A stretch of DNA of 44,829 nt from Thermoplasmatales archaeon SM1-50 (GCA_001595945.1 LSSI01000040.1:1-44829), one strand, 5' to 3'. Numbered from the stretch's first letter, positions 15,433 through 24,328 are shown. Notes: generated from the letters alone by a model not told the origin. Translations and numbers: made by a program.

Positions 15433-15470
15433 AACGATGCAATGCTACTTTCGTTGCATCGTTCTCTTTT
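15433..15470 (+). terminator. Strong hairpin between the 98-aa gene and the radical SAM gene
   Basis: AACGATGCAA and TTGCATCGTT form a perfect 10-bp stem with an 11-nt loop, followed by CTCTTTT. It may act as a partial terminator or RNA-stability element, leaving the small gene expressed more than the enzyme gene, as is common between RiPP precursors and maturases. Confidence 0.6.
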
Positions 15471-15490
15471 GTATATGAAGGAAAAACAAC

Positions 15491-16525
15491 ATGCTTAGAA
15501 AAAAATGGACACCATACGCTGCTTTATACGAACTAACCCTCCAATGCAACATGCGATGCATTCACTGCGGATCCGCGGCAGGGGATGCACGTCGAAAAGA
15601 ACTGCCCACAGAGGACTGGGAGAATATTACAAAACAACTTGCAGATTTGAACTGCAAAGAAATTACTTTACTTGGGGGAGAACCATTTCTCCGGCCAGAC
15701 TGGTATACAATTGCAAAAACAATTAAAAATTATGGTATAAAAGTTACTATTATCTCAAATGGACTATGTGTCAATAATGTAACTATCTCAAAATTACTAA
15801 CACTAGAGCCCTATTCAGTAGCTATTAGTATCGACGGCGGAACACAAGAAACACATGATTCAATTAGACAACGACCAGGTTCATTTGATATCTGCATGAA
15901 AACACTGTTAAAATTGACAGATGTCAATATTCCCACCACGGTCATAACGACACTTAATAAAAAAAATCTTAAAGAACTCCCATTACTCCGTACCTTGTTA
16001 CTAAATAAAGGTATTGCTTGGCAACTACAAATAGCCGCACCTATAGGTCGATTTCCAAGAGAATTTGTGCTTTCAACTGAAGAGTTCTATGCAGCTGCCC
16101 TATTCATTGCTACGACAAGGAAAAAATACACTATGAAGGAAATACCGATTATGGGTGCACATTGTTTTGGATACAATTCACAAGCACTACCAAACATAAA
16201 TTTACTCCCCCTTTGGAGAGGCTGCCAAGCAGGAACCACCCTTTTAGGAATACAGAGCGACGGAGGAGTCAAAGGATGCTTATCTTTACCTAACGAATTA
16301 ATTGAAGGAAATATAAAAAATAATACATTATATGAACTTTGGAACAAACCAACAGCATTCCTGTATAATCGAAAGTTTTCTACAGAAGACCTAACAAACG
16401 ACTGCCAAAGCTGTCGCTTTGGTAAAACCTGTAAAGGAGGATGTCTATCGCTCTCATTAGCAATGACAGGAAAAACACACGGTGATCCATACTGTCTTAA
16501 AACAATTGAAAAAAATTATTTATAA
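15491..16525 (+). CDS. Radical SAM/SPASM domain enzyme
   Basis: This is a 344-aa radical SAM protein. The SAM-binding cluster motif is CNMRCIHC (Cys19, 23, 26), followed by ITLLGGEPFLRPDW and AISIDGGTQETHD strands. The C-terminal SPASM region has CQAGTTLLGIQSDGGVKGC, then CQSCRFGKTCKGGC and a final DPYC, enough for one or two auxiliary 4Fe-4S clusters. SPASM enzymes commonly modify ribosomal peptides (PqqE, AlbA, mycofactocin types) or anaerobically mature sulfatases. The short upstream membrane protein makes a peptide- or protein-modifying role plausible. GAAGGA precedes the ATG by 8 nt. Confidence 0.88.
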   Translation: MLRKKWTPYAALYELTLQCNMRCIHCGSAAGDARRKELPTEDWENITKQLADLNCKEITLLGGEPFLRPDWYTIAKTIKNYGIKVTIISNGLCVNNVTISKLLTLEPYSVAISIDGGTQETHDSIRQRPGSFDICMKTLLKLTDVNIPTTVITTLNKKNLKELPLLRTLLLNKGIAWQLQIAAPIGRFPREFVLSTEEFYAAALFIATTRKKYTMKEIPIMGAHCFGYNSQALPNINLLPLWRGCQAGTTLLGIQSDGGVKGCLSLPNELIEGNIKNNTLYELWNKPTAFLYNRKFSTEDLTNDCQSCRFGKTCKGGCLSLSLAMTGKTHGDPYCLKTIEKNYL

Positions 16526-16571
16526 AAAAAATCCAATCCCTTTTTCTATAATTCTAATCAGGAGACTTCAT

Positions 16572-17786
16572 TCAAGCCCCAAAAATATGCTGAACCATCC
16601 ACTCAGGGTTAAATGGTATCTGATCATCGTACCCCTGACCGACCCCTATAAAAAGCAATGGCTTACCTATTGTATATGCTATGGATAGAGAACTTCCGCC
16701 TTTTGCATCTGCATCGACCTTTGTGAGAACCACTCCGTCGATGCCGACGACCTCATTGAACCGTTTCGCTTGCTCGACCGCATCATTACCTGATAACGCA
16801 TCACCAACGAAGATGATCATATCCGGTTTTGCGACCCGTTTGATCTTCGCCATCTCATCCATGAGGTTAGAGTTTGTTTGCATCCGACCAGCGGTATCAA
16901 GAAGTACGACGTCCTTATGTTTTGCCTTCGCATGTTCAATAGCATCATAGGCAACCGCGGCAGGATCAGCACCAGATCCATGTTTGATGATTTTCACGCC
17001 AAGCTTATCTGCATGAATAGATAGTTGCTCAATTGCTCCGGCACGGAACGTGTCACCAGCGGCCATCACACAGGTCTTACCTTGTTTTTGCAGTTGAAAC
17101 GCAATCTTTGCAATCGAAAGCGTCTTGCCCGTTCCATTCACCCCAACGAACATGACTACCACTGGTTTTTTCCGCTCATCGATAAATTTATGGAAATCAA
17201 AGTCACTGGATTTTAGCACATGGCCAATCGCGTTCTTTAAGACCGTTTCAACAAGATCCCCTGCTTTGCCTTTGTCAAACGGGACATTTTGTATCTCTTG
17301 TTTGACATCTTTTTTTATCGAGTTGATTACCGAATAGGCGACATCTGCCTCTAAAAGCCCCATTTCCAAATCCCAGAGCAGGTCATCAAGTTTTTTCTCA
17401 TCAATCGTCCATGAGGGTTTCTTTTCAGCCCCGATGGTCTCTTCGATGCTTTTTCTGGTCTGTAGCGCCCGCTTTAGCTCGCTTTCGATGCTTTCCTCGA
17501 TTTGTTTATCGATTTGCTTCTCACGTTGTTTTTTTTCTTCGCTTATTGGTTTTTGGGCGCGATGCGCTCGTTTTCGTGTCACAACTGGTTTAGACTCCTT
17601 TTTAATATCAGGAGCGGCGGGTTTCGATTCTACGGATTGCAGTGCTGGACTGATCTCACTGGTTTGTTTTTCAGATTCCTTTTGTAGTCTTTTTTCTAGT
17701 TTCTCTTCTTTTTTCAACTCGGACTCGATCTCTGCTTCTATGTTTTTTTCAAAGAGTTTTAGTTTCTTTTTTAAAAAATCAAACAT
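16572..17786 (-). CDS. ftsY: Signal recognition particle receptor FtsY
   Basis: This 404-aa protein has a charged, partly coiled N-terminal A region (residues 1 to about 105, rich in EKRLQKESEK and HRAQKPISEEKKQ) and then the NG GTPase domain. G motifs are MFVGVNGTGKTLSIAKIA, DTFRAGAIEQL, VLLDTAGRMQTNSNLMDEM, TKVDADAKGG and GVGQGYDDQIPFNPEWMV. FtsY receives SRP-ribosome complexes at the membrane. The track adds 27 codons; I chose the ATG at 17786, preceded by GAGGG at 6 nt. It follows the prefoldin gene by 22 nt, a common archaeal pairing. Confidence 0.96.
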   Translation of the reverse strand: MFDFLKKKLKLFEKNIEAEIESELKKEEKLEKRLQKESEKQTSEISPALQSVESKPAAPDIKKESKPVVTRKRAHRAQKPISEEKKQREKQIDKQIEESIESELKRALQTRKSIEETIGAEKKPSWTIDEKKLDDLLWDLEMGLLEADVAYSVINSIKKDVKQEIQNVPFDKGKAGDLVETVLKNAIGHVLKSSDFDFHKFIDERKKPVVVMFVGVNGTGKTLSIAKIAFQLQKQGKTCVMAAGDTFRAGAIEQLSIHADKLGVKIIKHGSGADPAAVAYDAIEHAKAKHKDVVLLDTAGRMQTNSNLMDEMAKIKRVAKPDMIIFVGDALSGNDAVEQAKRFNEVVGIDGVVLTKVDADAKGGSSLSIAYTIGKPLLFIGVGQGYDDQIPFNPEWMVQHIFGA

Positions 17787-17808
17787 ATATACCCTCAGGT
17801 CAACGATG

Positions 17809-18228
17809 TTATCGTTGTGTTTCTTCCACCATCTGCTGTGTTTTACGAGACAGTTCTTCCGCATCAACTTGAATTTTCTTTCCCATCGAAACCATCCTTT
17901 CGAGATTCTCTTGTATCCGTTTCATCCGCTCTTCTAGTTTAACGATCGCCTCATCTACATTTTTTTCTATGACGACCCCCGCTCCGACACCGATGAGAAC
18001 GCTTGATGCATTTGTAAGGGACGCATTGATAAAAGTGCCTGCACCAATAGGCATGAGAAGCGATGAATTGTCATCTACATTATGCAGTTGATCGACCGTT
18101 ATTTTTGCTCGTTGATACTCTGCAAGGGTTGATTGGAGGTATTGAAGTTGCAGGTCGATGGATTCAAGTTGCTGTTTGTAATATTCAATTAATGTAAGGT
18201 TCCTGTTGATTTCTTCTTCTTTTGTCAT
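17809..18228 (-). CDS. pfdA: Prefoldin subunit alpha
   Basis: This 139-aa protein has N- and C-terminal coiled coils (NLTLIEYYKQQLESIDLQLQ and EAIVKLEERMKRIQENLERM) around a central beta-hairpin region with LLMPIGAGTFINASLTNASS and VLIGVGAGVVIEKNVDEA. This is the prefoldin alpha layout. The alpha2-beta4 jellyfish complex delivers unfolded proteins to the thermosome. It is cotranscribed with ftsY. A TATA-like AGATATTAATA lies upstream on the minus strand near 18280. Confidence 0.95.
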   Translation of the reverse strand: MTKEEEINRNLTLIEYYKQQLESIDLQLQYLQSTLAEYQRAKITVDQLHNVDDNSSLLMPIGAGTFINASLTNASSVLIGVGAGVVIEKNVDEAIVKLEERMKRIQENLERMVSMGKKIQVDAEELSRKTQQMVEETQR

Positions 18229-18410
18229 AGTTACCCTTCAATAAATCCCGATGGAAGCGTATCCCTCTATCAAAGAAGGTGTTATTAATATCTTTCCTGA
18301 ACACGCATATTGTGAATTCGTCAACCGAGCGAAACTAATAATTAAGTAAATTATTTATATAAACCATCTATTTACAGTACGAAGGAGAAGGAGAGGAAGG
18401 GATAAACCCC

Positions 18411-18506
18411 ATGAATCTCAGCAGAGAATTCGCTGAAAAATTCTCAGAGATATTTTTAAAAGATACAATGGCTGACTTTTTCAAAACGAAAGAGGATAGC
18501 CGATAA
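18411..18506 (+). CDS. 31-aa small protein with its own promoter
   Basis: The short ORF reads MNLSREFAEKFSEIFLKDTM then ADFFKTKEDSR. It is preceded by a purine-rich GGAGAAGGAGAGGAAGGG ribosome binding region and a TATA-like ATTTATATAA near 18351. It is followed by an imperfect hairpin (AGAGGAT with ATCCCTCT) and a T-run, so it looks like a complete small transcription unit. The peptide would form an amphipathic helix with Phe, Ile and Leu on one face. No family is recognised. Confidence 0.55.
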   Translation: MNLSREFAEKFSEIFLKDTMADFFKTKEDSR

Positions 18507-18583
18507 TCCCTCTCTTCTTATTTTTTAGTTTTAACTTATTTGAAGTGATAATATTTTTAATCAACGGTTTTATTTCAAGTCAT

Positions 18584-19213
18584 ATGAAGGTTCTTGCAAT
18601 CGCTGATATCCATGGGTCGCAATATCGGTTGAATCTTGTATTAAAAAACGTTACTGCCTATCGCCCAGACCTCGTTGTCGTCTGTGGGGATATCACTCAG
18701 TTCGGACCGGGGGAGCTTGCGACAACCCTGCTTAATCAGATACCAGTAGAAACACTTGCCCTCGCAGGAAATATCGATACGTCTGATGTTGACCAGGGGA
18801 TCAACACAAGTAAGGCGATAAATCTTCATGGGAAACGGGTGGTGATCCATGGAATTTCCTTTGTAGGAATTGGCAGGGAAATCCCAGCATTTCTCGAAGA
18901 TACCGTGATTGCTAACGGAACAGAGAAAAAGTCTTTGAAAAAAATCCTTGATTCAACAAGCGTGTTGGTGACTCATTATCCACCGTTTAAACTCCAGGAT
19001 AAAATATTCATAGGGACCCACGGGGGCAGTAAGGAGCTACGAAGCCTTATCGATACCATTAAACCTCGATTGGTCTTATGTGGGCATATCCATGAGGACC
19101 CAGGGGTCACCCAAACAGGCGATACAACAGTGGTGAATTGCAGTCTTGGGAAACGCACCGAGGGTGCTATTGTTGATATAAATAAAACAGTCAAAGTCAC
19201 TATCCTTGATTAA
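18584..19213 (+). CDS. Calcineurin-like metallophosphoesterase (YfcE/MJ0936-like)
   Basis: This 209-aa phosphoesterase has all five metal-site motifs: IADIHG near residue 5, VVCGDITQFGP near 34, AGNIDT near 61, VTHYPPF near 131 and LCGHIHEDPG near 166. It fits small archaeal phosphodiesterases; the physiological substrate is unknown. The track starts 13 codons earlier, but the motif begins right after the ATG at 18584, and a T-rich TATA-like element about 28 nt upstream suggests a leaderless mRNA. Confidence 0.92.
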   Translation: MKVLAIADIHGSQYRLNLVLKNVTAYRPDLVVVCGDITQFGPGELATTLLNQIPVETLALAGNIDTSDVDQGINTSKAINLHGKRVVIHGISFVGIGREIPAFLEDTVIANGTEKKSLKKILDSTSVLVTHYPPFKLQDKIFIGTHGGSKELRSLIDTIKPRLVLCGHIHEDPGVTQTGDTTVVNCSLGKRTEGAIVDINKTVKVTILD

Positions 19214-19235
19214 TATCACATTGTAAAAAAAAGAG

Positions 19236-19308
19236 TAGCCCCGAACGGATTCGAACCGATGTCACGAGAACCAGAGTCTCGTATGATTGACCACTACACT
19301 ACGGGGCT
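19236..19308 (-). tRNA. tRNA-Gln (anticodon CUG)
   Basis: The minus strand folds as a 73-nt cloverleaf. The acceptor stem is AGCCCCG with CGGGGCT and the discriminator is A. The anticodon arm CGAGA-CTCTGGT-TCTCG puts CTG at positions 34-36. The T arm contains GGTTCGAATCC. There is no intron, and the CCA is not encoded. It lies between the phosphodiesterase and the reductase genes. Confidence 0.95.
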
Positions 19309-19450
19309 ATGAGACTTGTTTTTTTCTTTCCGTAAGGAGTGTATGTAAGGAGAAAGAATTTGTTGTTCTTTATGAAATTTTCTCTTTCTTTTAAAAAACT
19401 ATTTATCTTATTAGAAAATTCCTTTTTCTACAGCTTGGTTGGTGTAACGT

Positions 19451-20467
19451 ATAAAAGTTGATATTATTGGTGGAGGCATCAGTGGTCTAAGCACCGCAAT
19501 CTCTATAAAAGACCATAATCCATTAATCGAGGTTGTGGTTCACGAAAAATACAAAGAGATCGGATACAACCATGAGGGGCGACGGTGCGGGGAGGCTCAC
19601 TCGGTTGAACGTGAATGGATAAAATGGAAACCAACTAATGCGTGCATTTTTAATACAATTCTTCATGCGGATGTTACCGTAGGTAATCATCGATATACTG
19701 CTCAGCGGCCTCCTAATGTTGCCTTTATCCTTAACCGACAGGAGTTCATCTGCCAACTGTCACAGGATGCAAAAAAACGTGGGGTTATACTTCAAACAAA
19801 CGATAAAATACGAACGATTGAGAATCTTGATGGTGATTTGCTTGTCGATGCTTCAGGATGCCCAAGCACGGTGAAACGGGAGCTTGACATCGGAAGTGGG
19901 TTTATCGGGACGACTTATCAACAGAGCCTTGAAAATGCAAACTGTTTTACGGGTGATACCATACAGATTATCTTTGTTCCTTCAGGTGGATATTTCTGGA
20001 TTTTCCCGCGAAACCCTGAGAAAAAAGAGGTTAACGTAGGTGTCGGATTCTTTGGTAATGCTGACTATGACCTCCGGAAGATCTTGAACAAGTTTAAAGA
20101 GAAACATCAGATAACCGGCACGGTTAACTACGTGGTAGGTGGGTTGATTCCACTTGGGCTTCAACCACCATTTTTATTGAGAAATATTCTTTTTGTCGGT
20201 GATGCTGGTGTAGGGGCGTTCCCTCTCACAGGTCAAGGGATCTATCGAGCTTTATTAAGTGGTGATATCGCAGGACGCTGCATCGCACAGAACCGCTTGA
20301 AAAAATATCCGCGTATCATTCGAAGGGAATTTACACACTGGAACGTGATTGGTTCGACATTTATCAGAGTGAATCACGTATTAAAAAAAATTAATCCAGC
20401 ATTGTTTTTGACAACCATGAATTTGTTAATACGACAAGGAAAACATCTTAACTTATTTACTCCTTGA
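19451..20467 (+). CDS. Geranylgeranyl reductase-like FAD oxidoreductase with AUA start
   Basis: This is a 338-aa flavoprotein of the geranylgeranyl reductase family. The FAD dinucleotide motif is KVDIIGGGISGLSTAI, the family YNHEGRRCGEAHS stretch follows near residue 39, LVDASGCPS comes later, and the second FAD motif is GDAGVGAFPLTGQGIYRALLSGDIA. Such enzymes saturate isoprenoid chains of archaeal lipids. The track begins at GTG 19535, which would delete the FAD motif. The frame is open back to a TAA at 19445, and ATA at 19451 is the natural start, with GGTTGGTG 6 nt before it. It is somewhat shorter than usual GGRs, so the exact isoprenoid substrate is uncertain. Confidence 0.85.
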   Translation: MKVDIIGGGISGLSTAISIKDHNPLIEVVVHEKYKEIGYNHEGRRCGEAHSVEREWIKWKPTNACIFNTILHADVTVGNHRYTAQRPPNVAFILNRQEFICQLSQDAKKRGVILQTNDKIRTIENLDGDLLVDASGCPSTVKRELDIGSGFIGTTYQQSLENANCFTGDTIQIIFVPSGGYFWIFPRNPEKKEVNVGVGFFGNADYDLRKILNKFKEKHQITGTVNYVVGGLIPLGLQPPFLLRNILFVGDAGVGAFPLTGQGIYRALLSGDIAGRCIAQNRLKKYPRIIRREFTHWNVIGSTFIRVNHVLKKINPALFLTTMNLLIRQGKHLNLFTP

Positions 20468-20611
20468 TGCCGTTTGTTTAACAGAAGAAAAAGAAATCAG
20501 TGTCGGAAGAGAAATTCAAATTTTTATTTTATACTTTTATTATTTTTTGATTTTTCCTGAAAAAAATATAAGACTTTTACCTAAATTTTAAAAGTGTTAA
20601 AAAAAGAAAGA

Positions 20612-20620
20612 TATATAAAG
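20612..20620 (+). promoter_or_regulatory. TATA box for the secreted propeller/Ig protein
   Basis: TATATAAAG in an AT-rich 200-bp gap predicts a start near 20641 and a leader of about 30 nt carrying GGGGGT before the ATG at 20671. Confidence 0.55.
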
Positions 20621-20670
20621 GGATGTAATATATTTTATTCAATTCATAATTTTGTGGGGGTATAAAAAAA

Positions 20671-22464
20671 ATGAAAAAGCATATATTCAAAAAAGGAATT
20701 GTCGTAGGACTTATCATCCTATTTTTTGGAGCAAGTGTCATCCCCGCCTCTTTTGGCATTACCCAACTATCAAAAAATGAACCGCTCTCGCCAAACCGCG
20801 GTTTTTTAATGATCCCAGATTCCACAGCAAAATCTGTCGGTATGTACAATCCTTCTAATGGAACATACCTAGGCGACATCATCGTAGACGCGACGCGTTT
20901 CACGACTCCAATTAACGCAGTGAAAGGACCTGATGGAAACATCTATGTCTCTGATCAAGTCGCTGATTCCGTGTTTGTGTATGCTACTAACGGAACCTAT
21001 CTGTATACCTATGCAGATGCAACGGATGGTCTTGATAATATCCGTGGTATTGACTTCCGCGGATCCGAGTTGTTCATTTCAAAGGGTGGCACAGGAGGAA
21101 CAGGTGGTAAATGTATCGCCAGGTTTTCTGGTCCTCATGTTCGTCTGCCTGATTTCATCCCAAGCAGCAGTGGTATCGACCCTTTTGACATTTTGTTCCT
21201 GCCTGACGGCAGATGCTTAATTGCTGATATAGCAGGAACAACGGACAATATCCGTTTATACTATGCAAATGGCACTCTGCAGCAAATACTCTTTCCCGTA
21301 AATTTTCCTGAACAAGTACAATTTGATAGTCTCTCACCTGGCGCATTCTTGACTGCTGCATTTTCAGCAAACGTAATACAAGATTTTGAGCTTAACGGCA
21401 CCATCGTTCAGACTACGCCATATAGCAGTGGACGAGGGGTGTATCGTCTAGGCAATGGTAACATACTTGCGACCTCAAGTGCAGGGATTCAGGAGATACA
21501 ACCGGGCACAGGAACGATTATTCAAACAGAAAAAACAGGTTCAGGAAGATTTATTGAGTTCTTTGCAACCGGTGCGAACCAACCCCCGTACACTCCAAGC
21601 AACCCTAACCCAGCTAATGGTACAGCCAATATTCCTCTAAATAAGGTTTTAAGCTGGACTGGTGGTGACCCAGATCCTGGTGATATTGTCGCTTATGATG
21701 TGTACTTTGGCACAATCAGTCCGCCGCCAAAAATCGTAAATAATCAGACAACAACCTCTTACACTCCTGCAGGTATGACTTACAACGAACAGTATTATTG
21801 GAAGATCGTCGCATGGGATAATGGGGGTCTCTCTGCAGAAGGACCAATCTGGGAATTTTCCACCGTAACAGACACAATCCCACCGACCAGTACTCATGAA
21901 CTATCTGGAACCATGGGGAACGACAACTGGTATGTCAGCTGCGTGACCATTACAGTTGAGGCGACTGATAATACGTCTGGCGTCGATGTTATCTTTTTAA
22001 AAGTAGACAACGGGGACTATGTCGAGTATACAGAACCAGTTGAGATTTGCACTGACGGGGAACATGAATTCTGGTACTACGCGGTCGACATAGCGGGGAA
22101 CATAGAAGATGAAAATGGCCCGTTCAGCTTTAAGATCGATCAGACCGACCCGGTGTTCAATTCGTATACGTTCACGGCCCAGAACACATTGAAGAATAAG
22201 TGGTTGTGTGTCGCGGATGTTGAGGATGAGACCAGCGGTGTCGTGTTGGTAGAGTTCTACGTTGATGACGCTTTAGTGGGTAATGTGACTGCTACACCTT
22301 GGGAGTTCTTATTTGAGGGAAAGCCAAAGGCGTCGTCGCAGGCGATTGCGTATGACGACGCAGGTAACTCAGCGATGAGCGAGGTTGTAAGCTACGTGGA
22401 ATTTAGCAGCCAGCAACAAAGCTATTACCCCTATATGCAGAAAATGTTCACACAGTATCTCTAA
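20671..22464 (+). CDS. Secreted beta-propeller and Ig-like surface protein
   Basis: This is a 597-aa exported protein with a signal peptide at residues 1-29. Residues about 45-300 carry NHL/SMP-like propeller repeats (RGFLMIPDSTAKSVGMYNPS, PDGNIYVSDQVADSVFVY, LPDGRCLIADIA). A fibronectin-like segment follows at about 308-400 (PPYTPSNPNPANGTANI), then two Ig-like domains with DNTSGVDVIFLKVDNGDYVEY and SGVVLVEFYVDDALVGN. The latter pattern is common in archaeal and bacterial surface proteins. There is no obvious anchor at the C-terminus, which ends YYPYMQKMFTQYL. The role is probably extracellular binding; no catalytic site was seen. Confidence 0.8.
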   Translation: MKKHIFKKGIVVGLIILFFGASVIPASFGITQLSKNEPLSPNRGFLMIPDSTAKSVGMYNPSNGTYLGDIIVDATRFTTPINAVKGPDGNIYVSDQVADSVFVYATNGTYLYTYADATDGLDNIRGIDFRGSELFISKGGTGGTGGKCIARFSGPHVRLPDFIPSSSGIDPFDILFLPDGRCLIADIAGTTDNIRLYYANGTLQQILFPVNFPEQVQFDSLSPGAFLTAAFSANVIQDFELNGTIVQTTPYSSGRGVYRLGNGNILATSSAGIQEIQPGTGTIIQTEKTGSGRFIEFFATGANQPPYTPSNPNPANGTANIPLNKVLSWTGGDPDPGDIVAYDVYFGTISPPPKIVNNQTTTSYTPAGMTYNEQYYWKIVAWDNGGLSAEGPIWEFSTVTDTIPPTSTHELSGTMGNDNWYVSCVTITVEATDNTSGVDVIFLKVDNGDYVEYTEPVEICTDGEHEFWYYAVDIAGNIEDENGPFSFKIDQTDPVFNSYTFTAQNTLKNKWLCVADVEDETSGVVLVEFYVDDALVGNVTATPWEFLFEGKPKASSQAIAYDDAGNSAMSEVVSYVEFSSQQQSYYPYMQKMFTQYL

Positions 22465-22487
22465 ACATAACAATAACAACATAAGAC

Positions 22488-22527
22488 GGAGTGGGCAGTG
22501 GTTCACTCCTACTATTTTTCTTTTTTC
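22488..22527 (+). terminator. Hairpin plus T-rich terminator after the surface protein gene
   Basis: GGAGTG and CACTCC form a 6-bp stem with a 10-nt loop, 24 nt after the stop codon, followed by TACTATTTTTCTTTTTTC. The T-rich tract alone would suffice for archaeal termination. Confidence 0.6.
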
Positions 22528-22558
22528 AATTCAACTGGAAGTGATTAGAAAAGAGGAG

Positions 22559-22631
22559 TGGGCCAGGCCGGAATTGAACAGGCGATCTCCGCGTTGTAAG
22601 CGCGACGTCATAACCACTAGACCACTGGCCC
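22559..22631 (-). tRNA. tRNA-Val (anticodon UAC)
   Basis: The 73-nt cloverleaf on the minus strand has acceptor GGGCCAG with CTGGCCC and discriminator A. The anticodon arm TCGCG-CTTACAA-CGCGG puts TAC at 34-36, and the T arm contains GTTCAATTC. No intron or encoded CCA is present. The 260 bp between it and the MFS gene hold no gene that I can see; they contain a TATA-like TTTTAA about 40 nt from the tRNA. Confidence 0.95.
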
Positions 22632-22891
22632 GTATCGTATTACCCCTGGCTTGAGATATGACCGCTGGCTTAAAAGACCATAGCCCTATCTCGGTAGGTA
22701 AGTAGGAAAGACATCCTTTCTGCTTTTAAAAGTCTTTCAGGTCAATTACTTGGAGGTTAATTATTCCGAAAATCATCTATTTCTATTTCTAGGGATTATT
22801 CGACTATTCTCAAGAATGAAATAATTCATGAGGTCTTGGTTCATCTTCTTCTTTTTTTTCAATTCAAACTACGCAAAATTCCATATTACTA

Positions 22892-24079
22892 TTATGAGTT
22901 ATGTAATTTTTTTATTTGAATGAAATATAGTACAAGTAATGCCGGTCCGAACACCCAAGCAGCATATAGGAACGTACGTGCAAAACCTAGGGCAACAACT
23001 AAAGAACCAGTGACCATACCCCCGCTATTCAAACCAACATTTGCTATTCCGGTAAAAATCCCGTATTGTGTTGCACCTATTCTAGGATTTGTTATATCCA
23101 TAAACAAGGCGCATGATGCTGTGGAATGACCTCCCATCAAAAACCCGATAACTCCATAGATGACAGAGAGTTTCCACCATGTGTCCGCAAAAATAAGAGA
23201 TGCGGTAAACACGATATTAAGTCCTATGAAAATATACAGCGTAGATTTCCTACCAATCTTGTCTGTGACAGCCCCTCCAAAAAGGGAGCCGACTGCAAGA
23301 AATACAGGGAGAATCATCGCGATAAAACCTATCTGGACGTCATTTAGGCCAAGTCCCTCTCTCATATAAATCGGCATAAGGAAAGACATAATCCCCTCAT
23401 TCATAAAAACCAATGGAGAAAAAACTGCTACTAAAAGAACCGTTTTTTTCTTAAATTCTGTAAGAACCAAAGAGGCAATCTTTTGTTGTAATTTATATTT
23501 TGATGTTTCTTTGACGATGAATGGTAAAAGAAGAATAAACAGGATCATCATAGCATTAATCAGATAGACCGCGTGATAACCATAATGAGAGCCAATGATT
23601 GGAAAGAATGCTGCTCCAATAGCCCATGCTCCGTATTGCCCTGCAAACATCGACCCATTGATCTTTCCCCGGTCTTTTTCTGTTGAAACATCAATAGCCC
23701 ATGCATCTGTTGAAACATCAATAAAGCCGATGCCGACATGGCTGAAAAATATCAGGATAGTAAAAGGGATTAGTGAATCACTCGGATCAACAAAAGAGAC
23801 TAAGAACATACAAGAAACGGATAGCGTCCCTCCAAGTATAATGAAGGTCTTTCTTCCGAATCTGATAAAATAATCGACAAGGGGACCCCAGACGAATTTG
23901 AGCATCCAAGGGATGTTGACGATACCAATAATGAGGGTGGTGATTGGGATTGGGATTGCTTTTTCTCTAAGATATAGTGAGGTCGCTACCGTTGTTATTG
24001 CAATCATGAGCCCTTCTGAAAAGTAGAGGCTGCCGAATAACAAGTACTTCAAACCTTTTTTATTATCGATAGTAACCAT
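22892..24079 (-). CDS. Major facilitator superfamily transporter (AmpG/PAT-like)
   Basis: This 395-aa protein has twelve predicted helices. An MFS signature lies in the cytoplasmic loop between the second and third helices (WGPLVDYFIRFGRKTFIILG), with its repeat GGAVTDKIGRKSTLYIF in the second half. FIDVSTDAWAIDVSTEKDRG resembles the AmpG/PAT group of transporters. The substrate is unknown. The tracked 559-aa ORF includes a false N-terminal extension running through a tandem repeat; I chose the ATG at 24079. A TATTTAAAT element about 28 nt upstream on the minus strand suggests a leaderless mRNA. Confidence 0.87.
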   Translation of the reverse strand: MVTIDNKKGLKYLLFGSLYFSEGLMIAITTVATSLYLREKAIPIPITTLIIGIVNIPWMLKFVWGPLVDYFIRFGRKTFIILGGTLSVSCMFLVSFVDPSDSLIPFTILIFFSHVGIGFIDVSTDAWAIDVSTEKDRGKINGSMFAGQYGAWAIGAAFFPIIGSHYGYHAVYLINAMMILFILLLPFIVKETSKYKLQQKIASLVLTEFKKKTVLLVAVFSPLVFMNEGIMSFLMPIYMREGLGLNDVQIGFIAMILPVFLAVGSLFGGAVTDKIGRKSTLYIFIGLNIVFTASLIFADTWWKLSVIYGVIGFLMGGHSTASCALFMDITNPRIGATQYGIFTGIANVGLNSGGMVTGSLVVALGFARTFLYAAWVFGPALLVLYFIQIKKLHNS

Positions 24080-24170
24080 TATTAAATAAATAATAATATG
24101 AAGATTTAAATATTTGTTTTTTGTAAAACTTTTTTGTGCTAAGGGTTGTTCCCCTTGATCAATGCCCATT

Positions 24171-24328
24171 CGAATAGTAAAAAGTTGTTGTTGTATCTTA
24201 AATACACATGGGTATGTCTGGTGATGCTGCAGTGAATAGATCTGGTTCTCGAATAGTAAAAAGTTGTTGTTGTATCTTAAATACACATGGGTATGTCTGG
24301 TGATGCTGCAGTGAATAGATCTGGTTCT
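24171..24328. repeat. Perfect 79-bp tandem duplication
   Basis: A 79-bp unit beginning CGAATAGTAAAAAGTTG and ending ATAGATCTGGTTCT occurs twice head to tail without a mismatch. It lies in the 513-bp gap between the MFS gene start and the lycopene-cyclase-domain gene. Perfect identity points to a recent duplication or to sequence constraint. The rest of this gap holds element A and no gene I can support. Confidence 0.95.

Noticed and set aside
24171-24328. Repeat pair as a CRISPR array
   Set aside because: Only two head-to-tail copies of 79 bp without spacers, and no cas genes.
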